Both the position numbers and the translations under genes were made by a program. Source: Erpobdella octoculata (taxonomy: Eukaryota; Annelida; Clitellata; Hirudinida; Erpobdellidae). From it: a stretch of 64,000 nt of DNA. The notes beneath the pieces are model-generated. The model saw nothing but the letters and a program-made list of their open reading frames with translations, was not told where the DNA came from and did no database searches. The stretch covers positions 33,781,093-33,845,092 of the forward strand of contig OZ022238.1 of NCBI GenBank assembly GCA_963978895.1, given 5' to 3'. Below are positions 57,329 to 64,000 of this stretch, piece by piece. The stretch's first letter is position 1; each line of letters begins with the position of its first letter.

Positions 57329-59805
57329 CGGTAGGAAAAACTCCGCCTTGCTTTTGAAAGCCAGTCCCAAGCCTGGAGAAAGGAGGAGGGAAAAGTTAAA
57401 AGGATCAAATTATGATCCACGACTGGTAGTACTTAGGTGCTTCTGACACAGCCGTTTCAGTCTTAAAACACTTGGTGTAAAGGACTATAAACTATTATAA
57501 AAAAAAAAAACGGTAGGAAATAACGGTTCCATGATGAAACAGAACATGATAAAACAGAACATGACAAAACAGAACATGATGAAACAGAACATGATAAAAC
57601 AGAACAGTGAAGAAACAGAACAGTGAGAAAACAGATCAGTGAAGAAACAGAACATTGATTAAACAGAACAGTGATAATACAGAACATTGCGTATATTTTT
57701 TCAACTTTTTCGTGATATACAAAATGTCCGAGATCAAATTGCTCCAAGTTAAAACGCCCGGAGATATTTTAAACTATTATCATAAAATTAAAATTTTATT
57801 TAACAATGTAGTTAATAATATTATTTTTCGATGTTTGAAGCTCCTCACTGCTGGATATAACTTGCTCAACCTGTTTGCACAGAAATTGTAGATGTAAATA
57901 CATATTTTTATATGAGCAAACTCTTTTATAACCAACGTGGTACCAAGAATATATATCTAGAAGTCCAAGTTTGAACTATAATTTGGTAAGAAGTCTTTCA
58001 ACTGTGACACTGGTATCTGGCATTAATGTGTTTTTAATGTGTTCGCAACATTTGCATAAGTGAATTTTCACGGGAAAATTATATTGATCAATTAATAAGA
58101 AATGAACTAGAATAGGCCCAGCTTAAAAAGTTGGCTCTTTTGTCAAAATAGTTTTTTAATATTCAATCAAACAAAAGAGTTATCAGCGAAAAACCGTCAG
58201 CGCACCGCAACAAAAATATAAAGCAAACACAAATTAATCTGTTGTAGGATGATTCCTACATTTCCTCTGGATCAATAGCTGACAACGGAAACATACAAAG
58301 AAGTAGATGAAAGTTATATAAAACCGATTTGTAGTTATTATTACGAAAAATTTAAAAAAATAAACGCGATGTTCTGTTTTATCACTGTTCTGTTTGTTCA
58401 ATGTTCTGTTTTTTCACTGTTCTGTTTTCTCACTGTTCTGTTTCTTCACTGTTCTGTTTTTTCACTGTTCTGTTTTATCATGCTCTGTTTTATCATGTTC
58501 TGTTTTATCATGTTCTGTTTCATCATGTTCTGTTTTATCCGGTTACCGAAATAACTCCGCCTCGCTCATTGCGAGCCAGTCCCAAGCCTGGAGAAAGGAG
58601 GAGAGAAAAAGTAAAAAGGATCAAATTCTGGTCCACAACAGGAAGTACTTAAGTGTTTCCTACATACAGCCATTAGAGTCTTAAAACACCTGGTGTAAAG
58701 GACTATAAACTATTATAAAAAAAAAAAAACGGTAGGAAATTAACTCCGCCTCGCTAACTGCGAGCCAGTCCCAAGCCTGGAGAAAGGAGGAGGGAAAAGT
58801 AAAAAGGATCAAATTCTGATCCACGACAGGAAGTACATAAGTGCTCCCTACATACAGCCATTAGTCTTAAAACACCTGGTGTAAAGGACTATAAACTATT
58901 ATACAAAAAAAAAACGGTAGGAAATCAACTCCGCCTCGCTAATTGCGAGCCAGTCCCAAGCCTGGATAAAGGAGAAGGGACAGTTGAAAAAATCAAATAT
59001 GATCTACGACAGGAAGTACTTAACTGCTTCCTACATACAGACATTAGAGTCTTAAAACACCTGGTGTAAAGGACTATAAACTATTATAAAAAAAAAAAAC
59101 GGTAGGAAATCAACTCCGCCTCGCTAATTGCGAGCCAGTCCCAAGCCTGGAGAAAGGAGGAAGGAACAGTAAAAAGGATCAAATTCTGATCCACGACAGG
59201 AAGTACTTAAGTGCTTCCTACATACAGCCATTAGAGTCTTAAAACACCTGGTGTAAAGGACTATAAACTATTATAAAAAAAAAACGGTAGGAAATAACTC
59301 CGCCTCGCTAATTGCGAGCCAGTCCCAAGCCTGGATAAAGGAAAAGGGACAGTTGAAAAAATCAAATATGATCTACGACAGGAAGTACTTAGGTGCTTCC
59401 TACACAGCCATTTCAGTCTTAAAACGCCTGGTGTAAAGGACTATAAACTATTATAAAAAAAACGGTAGGAAATATAAACTATAAAAAAAACGGTAGGAAG
59501 GGAGTCTTAAAACACCTGGTGTAAAGGACTATAAATTATTATAAAATATTATAAAAAACGGTAGGAAGGTAAAGGACTATAAACTATTATATATATAAAA
59601 AAAGGGTAGGAAGAAAAACTCCGCCTTGCTAATTGCGAGTTTGCGAGCCAGTCCCAAGCCTGGAGAAAGGAGGAGGGAAAAGTAAAAAGGATTAAATTCT
59701 GATCCACGACAGGAAGTACTTAAATGCTTCTTACATACAGCCATTAGAGTCTTAAAACACCTGGTGTAAATGACTATAAACTATTATTTAAAAAAACGGT
59801 AGGAA
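55630..59805 (+). repeat. SINE-1 array: about 19 copies at one repeated target site
   Basis: Head-to-tail SINE-1 copies begin near 55643, 55840, 56034, 56232, 56432, 56611, 56791, 56967, 57140, 57340, 58548, 58743, 58927, 59113, 59297, 59472, 59500, 59567 and 59613. Nearly every copy ends in an A-run followed by ACGGTAGGAA. Copies differ in body sequence (TCAAATTCTGATCCACGAC, TCAAACTTTGATCCACGAC and shorter forms lacking part of the middle), in A-run length, and in 5' extent: those at 56791, 59472, 59500 and 59567 are 5'-truncated. ACGGTAGGAA also borders the array on both sides within the MULE right TIR. Confidence 0.9.
57525..58547. mobile_element. Iteron-tipped foldback element with 8-bp duplication inside the SINE array
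   Basis: Starts GGTTCCATGATGAAACAG and ends CTGTTTTATCCGGTTACC. Ten copies of an approximately 15-16 base iteron (AAACAGAACATGATA type) at the left face eleven inverted copies at the right (57531-57690 and 58369-58540). The duplication GAAATAAC is exact (57517-57524, 58548-58555) and overlaps the border between target sequence and SINE head. The interior, about 680 bases, has no recognisable gene. Confidence 0.8.
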
Positions 59806-60022
59806 GCGTGCAGCAACCTGTAGTGCTTACATGGTTCGTGCAGATTGCGAAATTCCCATTGCATTCGGATTCGGCGGTCTGGTGGTCTTAATCAATTGGG
59901 TGGCCATCTGTTTCGCCATGCTGCGGAATACTGCCCGCCGGAATTGTTAGACTTTTCGTCGCAAAGGTCGGCCGTTTCGTCGCGTTCTGGCCGTTACGTC
60001 GCAAGCTGGGAATTTTCGTCGC
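59806..60022. repeat. Outer part of the MULE right TIR
   Basis: Reverse complement of 47018-47145 plus 43193-43230: GCGTGCAGCAACCTG, GATTGCGAAATTCCCATTGC, GGTCGGCCGTTTCGTCGC and TGGGAATTTTCGTCGCAATG have direct counterparts on the left. It also contains a stretch (about 59890-59950) with no counterpart on the left. Confidence 0.8.
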
Positions 60023-60030
60023 AATGATGG

Positions 60031-60535
60031 TGTTTTACAAAATTTCTCTGGTTTTCCGTTTGAAAACTTTTTAATGAACCTTTATCTCAGATTGTTTGAA
60101 GATGCTCAGAAATGAAACATGAGATCATGTTAGTTGGCAATGTTAAGGGTTTCCATAACAGACAAATTGGTGTTCAGGTACCTATTAACTTTTCACATGT
60201 TGGTCATCATTACAAAGAGTTCCATTCAAATGACTACATAATAAAATTGACTGAAGCTGATAACTGTGTTAGAATTGGAATCTCTTTTGCCCTGGTACGA
60301 AACTTGATATGTGCAAATGATGAAAATTTCATTGTGTATGAAAAGTTTTTAACATCAAAGAATTTGTTTGATTAACCTTGTTTTTCATCGGATTTGAATA
60401 TTTTCTAAGTTAGCTGTTTAGAAGGAGTTTTAAGATATGCAAAGTTTAGTGAAAAAGAGATTGAGAAATTTGTTAGATTGCCTTATAAAAAGGAATTCAT
60501 TGTCATTCCATTGTTGCACTTGTACCAATGAATTA
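60031..60535 (+). pseudogene. EnSpm-like transposase, 3' part
   Basis: Resumes after the MULE with GVLQNFSGFPFENFLMNL, the conserved F...FPFENxL segment that follows the NIHCLT motif left of the MULE. Then come a stop, HHYKEFHSNDYIIKLTEADN, CVRIGISFALVRNLI, YEKFLTSKNLFD, and after another stop VRLPYKKEFIVIPLLHL. About ten residues between the two halves are not accounted for, so the junction is not clean. Confidence 0.7.
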
Positions 60536-60592
60536 CAATAGTATTTAAATATACAGTTACTGTGAACACTTAGATTTATAATTTTTTATAAA

Positions 60593-62682
60593 ATGTTCTG
60601 CATTGTGGAGTTTTCGGAAGAGGGGTCGTCAAAATCAGTTGCAGTTGTTCCTGACATATGGCTTGACAATAATACATGTGCATGGCCTCCTTACAAGATT
60701 GATCGCTTGAACCGTGCAGCAAGGAGAAGAGAGAAACCAAATCCCGAATGGGATAGATATAACTGTGTATTGCTGTACCAATCAATTAAGATATAATTTC
60801 AATTGTATTTATGTACTCTATGACAATTTTTTGAAAAAATGAATTACATGTTTTATTAAACATTTGGCATGTTCATTGTAATGACAGGCTCATACGATAA
60901 AGCCCGAAGAAAATTGAAAAAATCAGAGAATATGTCCAATTTGGAAACATCTACAAATGAAGACGACCCTTCCACCAGGCTTAGGTACATTTATACACAT
61001 CTTATAATAGATTCTGTTTTAAAAGTTAATGGGTTTTCTTGTACATGAACTTTCTTTAGGGCCAATGACACCTGTTTACTACCAATTAAAAAAAATATTA
61101 CAATGTTTTTATTTATATTTTCACAGAGAGATTCCAAAAAGATTTAGAGATAATGATTCAGACAGTAATGATGCAACTGATTCTGATCACACTGGCCAAA
61201 GTAAAAAAAAGTTTAAAACAAATCCTCCGTTGGCTAAAGCACCTACACCACCTCAATTAATATGTCACTCGCCAGTTCCTCATGTGCAGCAACTACCAAC
61301 TAATACATCAACTTCTTCTACATCTCTTTCAACAACAAAATCACTGGTGCCACCACAACCATTCAATTATCTGTCATCACACCAATCAACTTTTTCTTCA
61401 CAACTGCAGCAATCAACATCACAAATCCTGTCCAATGCACTGCACACAAATATCATCGACCCCATTCTGCCCTACATTAAGCAATATCAGTTCTGGTATA
61501 AATCAGAGTTTTGTCTCAATGCTTCAATCAGGTAAGGTTTTTTATTACTTAAATTTCGATAATTTGCATGGTTTTGCTTTTACGTTTTATGCGTTGGTTT
61601 CTAATAATTTGTTATATCAAAAAACAATATCATCATTGCAGATGAAGACAATTTAAACAGATACCAATTATTTAATGGAACATCTGTTAATGGTGAGTTA
61701 GTTTTTTAACTTGACAATTTTTCAACATGTATTATAAACCCTATTTGTGATTCTGTAGCTCCCAAGCCTTCAACAATAAATCATGTGCCTGTAACATATT
61801 CAAGCTGTGGCATTGGCTCCCTACTGTGTTCAGGTTTGATAAATATTATTTGTTAATATGTGTATTTTTGCATGTTGAATTAACATTAAGATTTTTTTGA
61901 TGTTTCAGTTTATTAATATTTAAAATAAAATTAATTTTGTTTTAAAATAATATATTCTTTAATTTCAGTTGTTGAAAGTGAATTTTTAATACGGTTGGAT
62001 GTTCTGAACCAGCAAATGCAGCAACTCCATGATATGTATAATAACATTTTGCAACAAAATGGCTGTCAAAATGTGGCATCAACTGCTCTACCAGCTGCAG
62101 TTCATTTGCCACTATAATGCACTGAAGATTTTGTATCATTAGAAAAGATTACAGAAGATGACTCTATCAAAGTTGATCTGGTGAGTTTCTGTTAAAATAG
62201 AGTTTCTGTAAGAATAGTAAAACAATCCATAATTTTTTTTACATTATAGATAAGACATTTGTCGGTGAAAGGGGCGACTAATGTCAAAGATACTGTGTGG
62301 AGATTACTGGGATACATTTTCAACACATCCTGTGCCCTGTTGACCAATTGGTCAGGGACGAACAACAAAATAGCATTTGGAAAGTCAAATATTAAGCTTG
62401 TCTTATTTAGTACGTGGCCATTGTAAATTCTCGAAACATATTTATTATTTAATTTTTGATTCTTTTTGTGGCTTCGTTTGTTCAAATCGAACACTCCATT
62501 GTGTGCTCTTTTTTGTTGTTTTTCAGAAATAATATAATCGCTGAAATAATTCTTCTGCAGATGCAATAAAGAAGAATCCATTCACAAGATCGTGCCTAGA
62601 GGCTGAGATTGAAACTTATGTTAAAAGATGGTTTCAGTTGGCAGGTGATCGAGATGGTAGGAGGAAGGCCAGAAAAGCATAG
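60593..62682 (+). CDS. DUF4806-type protein of the EnSpm-like element, one stop codon
   Basis: A multi-exon gene with GT/AG borders: 60593 to about 60770, 60888-60984, 61127-61531, 61642-61692, 61759-61833, 61969-62180, 62250-62409, 62561-62682 (stop TAG). The first exon encodes MFCIVEFSEEGSSKSVAVV and NNTCAWPPYKIDRLNRAARR, typical of the N-terminus of such proteins. The middle is Ser/Thr/Pro/Gln-rich. The last three exons carry the DUF4806 region (EDFVSLEKITEDDSIKVDL; IRHLSVKGATNVKDTVWRLL; NAIKKNPFT; EAEIETYVKRWFQLAGDRDG). A TAA at about 62116 interrupts the sixth exon and the first splice junction is uncertain in phase. Function is unknown. Placement after the transposase suggests a second element-encoded protein; a host gene next to the element is an alternative. 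Confidence 0.65.
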
Positions 62683-62998
62683 AAAAACAATTGAATTTTA
62701 TTTCCATTTTCTGTTTTAATTTTTGTGCAATATTTTTTTTTCATCCATAAACACTAATTTTCATTGTTTTTCCCGATCATTTTCCTGAAATTATCAGTAG
62801 TTCCTTCCATCGTAACATCATTATTGGACAATTTTGTCGATACTCAACGATCCCCGTGTGTTTAAATTCTCTAATGCTATAGAATAATAGTTGTGAACCG
62901 ATCCGCCTACGGAGCAAATAGCCTGGGTTTATCGTGTGTTAATACAGGACTTCCCTCCAAGATATAAAAAAGTGCCAACTTTTACCCATACGCAAAAT

Positions 62999-63115
62999 AA
63001 AGTAGAACAAGCTGTGCTTATACGGAACAATAGAGAAAAAATCTGTGCCTATACGGAACAATGGACAAAAAAGCTGTGCCTATACGGAACATTGGATAAA
63101 CAAGCTGTGCCTGTA
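62999..63115. repeat. Minisatellite, about 31-bp unit
   Basis: CTGTGCCTATACGGAACAAT or a close variant occurs four times in tandem (start 63010, then about every 31-34 bases), with GGACAAAAAAG-type spacers. It could be the subterminal repeat of the EnSpm-like element or an independent minisatellite. Confidence 0.75.
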
Positions 63116-63122
63116 CGGCGTA

Positions 63123-64000
63123 TGGGATATATGAGTTTGAGTTTGAGTTTGTTTATTCAGTTATCAATACATACATTCAAAATCACAAATAAGACAGAAC
63201 AAAAAAAACAATAATAATTAAATAGTCATTATAATAGCATGTATGATTGATGAAGAGGTGCTGCATCAGGCCCCTCTGTGCTGACGAGTTATACTGCAAT
63301 CAAAGTAGAGCGAGTTGATCTTTGAAGGCATTCACCGAACATGCGTCCACTGCTTCCTGCGTCAAGGAGTTCCAGCTGAAAGCTACTCGATTTGTGAAAA
63401 AGTGTTTTCGCTCTTCACATCCTTTAATTCTTTGTGGTAAAAGAAGGCAGTTGTGACCTCTCAAACAATAGGATCTGTTAGTTTGCCATGTGGGATGTTT
63501 TTGCAATACAAAAAAATTCACTTCATCAATATGAGCCAGTATTTTGTATTGTTGGATCAAATCGCCTCTAACCCTACGTTCTTCAAGCGTGGTAATTCCA
63601 TGCTTCTGTAGTCTTTCTAAGTATGGTAAATGTTTGATTGTTGTAATTATTTTTGTAACTTTGTGCTGGACCTTTTCGAGAGTATCAATGTCCCGGCTTA
63701 GATGAGGAGACCAAACTTGAACTGCATATTCGAGGCGTGGTCGAATGTAGGCCTGGTATAATGTTTTCCAAAGATGGAGACTACGACTTCGGAATAATTT
63801 TTTGAGTCTACCAAGAGTTCTATTAGCCAAGGCAGCCGCTGCATTCACTTGAGACCTTGCTTTGAGATCATCCGATACTAGAACACCAAGATCTCGTTCG
63901 ACTGTCGTTACTTCTAAATTCTTTCTATTTCCATCTGGGTCTAACATAGAATAAATAAATTTTGATTTCTGATTGGTTTGTCCAACGTGCATAACTTTGC
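63123..64000 (-). mobile_element. CR1-like LINE, 3' part, running off the window
   Basis: Left end is a short-repeat 3' terminus (TGAGTTTGAGTTTGAGTTTG, the reverse complement of a CAAACT repeat), then a 3' UTR and the RT C-terminus on the minus strand. The element continues beyond the right edge. Confidence 0.75.
63300..64000 (-). CDS. LINE reverse transcriptase C-terminal part (partial at window edge)
   Basis: The frame is open from the right edge to the stop at 63300, over 230 codons without a break. It covers the region after the catalytic palm: KVMHVGQ, TTVERDLGVLVSDDLKA, NRTLGRLKKLFRSRS, LYQAYIRPRLEYAVQVWSP, DIDTLEKVQHKVTKII and EERRVRGDLIQQYKIL. These are thumb and connection motifs of CR1-group and related LINEs. 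The active-site part lies outside the window, so integrity of the whole ORF is unknown. Confidence 0.85.
   Translation of the reverse strand, partial: KVMHVGQTNQKSKFIYSMLDPDGNRKNLEVTTVERDLGVLVSDDLKARSQVNAAAALANRTLGRLKKLFRSRSLHLWKTLYQAYIRPRLEYAVQVWSPHLSRDIDTLEKVQHKVTKIITTIKHLPYLERLQKHGITTLEERRVRGDLIQQYKILAHIDEVNFFVLQKHPTWQTNRSYCLRGHNCLLLPQRIKGCEERKHFFTNRVAFSWNSLTQEAVDACSVNAFKDQLALL

Noticed and set aside
57531..57690. Short regularly spaced repeats resembling an origin or CRISPR iterons
   Set aside because: They form inverted arrays at both ends of an element bounded by an 8-bp duplication, so they are transposon termini.
55630..59805. CRISPR-like regular repeat array
   Set aside because: The units are 170-190-base SINE copies with A-runs and a common target sequence in a eukaryotic genome; spacers are not unique short sequences.

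Overview
The window is AT-rich, intron-containing animal DNA, most likely from an invertebrate. The evidence is one clear host gene with spliced exons (a proteasome alpha subunit, PSMA1-type) surrounded by metazoan transposable elements (CR1/L2-like and RTE-like LINEs, a Ty3/gypsy element, Helitrons, hAT, MULE, pogo-like and EnSpm-like DNA transposons, two SINE families) and many long (TA)n tracts. The phylum cannot be fixed from sequence alone. The span from 15.8 kb to the right edge is almost entirely mobile DNA in layers.

Layout. 0.2-5.7 kb: a BED-finger fragment, a palindromic repeat and a degenerate DNA transposon of unassigned family carrying a SINE-1 copy. 6.17-15.79 kb: ten coding exons of PSMA1 on the + strand; the introns hold Helitron debris, a probable solo LTR and a complete 1055-codon LINE ORF in antisense. 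16.3-22.7 kb: a SINE-1 copy split by an iteron-tipped foldback element, a MITE, and a CR1/L2-like LINE with a second LINE nested in it. 22.7-29.5 kb: SINE-2 (tRNA-derived) copies, two identical long-TIR palindromic elements forming a 1891-bp tandem duplication, and a Helitron with a broken Pif1-like helicase. 29.5-34.3 kb: Ty3/gypsy pol remnant with 3' LTR, then a hAT remnant. 35.6-41.3 kb: a LINE with RT and RNase H, then a second degenerate LINE in antisense.

41.3-62.7 kb is one deeply nested stack. An EnSpm-like transposon (broken transposase plus a nearly intact DUF4806-type gene) is split by a MULE with long TIRs. The MULE has received hAT-3 in its left TIR, hAT-1 in a transposase intron, a pogo-like element in a transposase exon, and an array of about 19 SINE-1 copies in its right TIR. 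hAT-1 is itself split by hAT-2. Most of these insertions show target-site duplications that I could read directly.

The most notable signal is the SINE-1 array at 55.6-59.8 kb. Full-length and variously 5'-truncated SINE copies of different sequence types are each followed by an A-run and the same ten-base target sequence, which points to serial insertion into one self-regenerating site. SINE-1 also shares its 3' tail with the RNase H-bearing LINE at 35.6-38.0 kb, a candidate partner for its mobilisation. The only sequence I regard as host coding is PSMA1; the 1055-codon LINE ORF and the DUF4806-type gene are the best preserved mobile-element genes.
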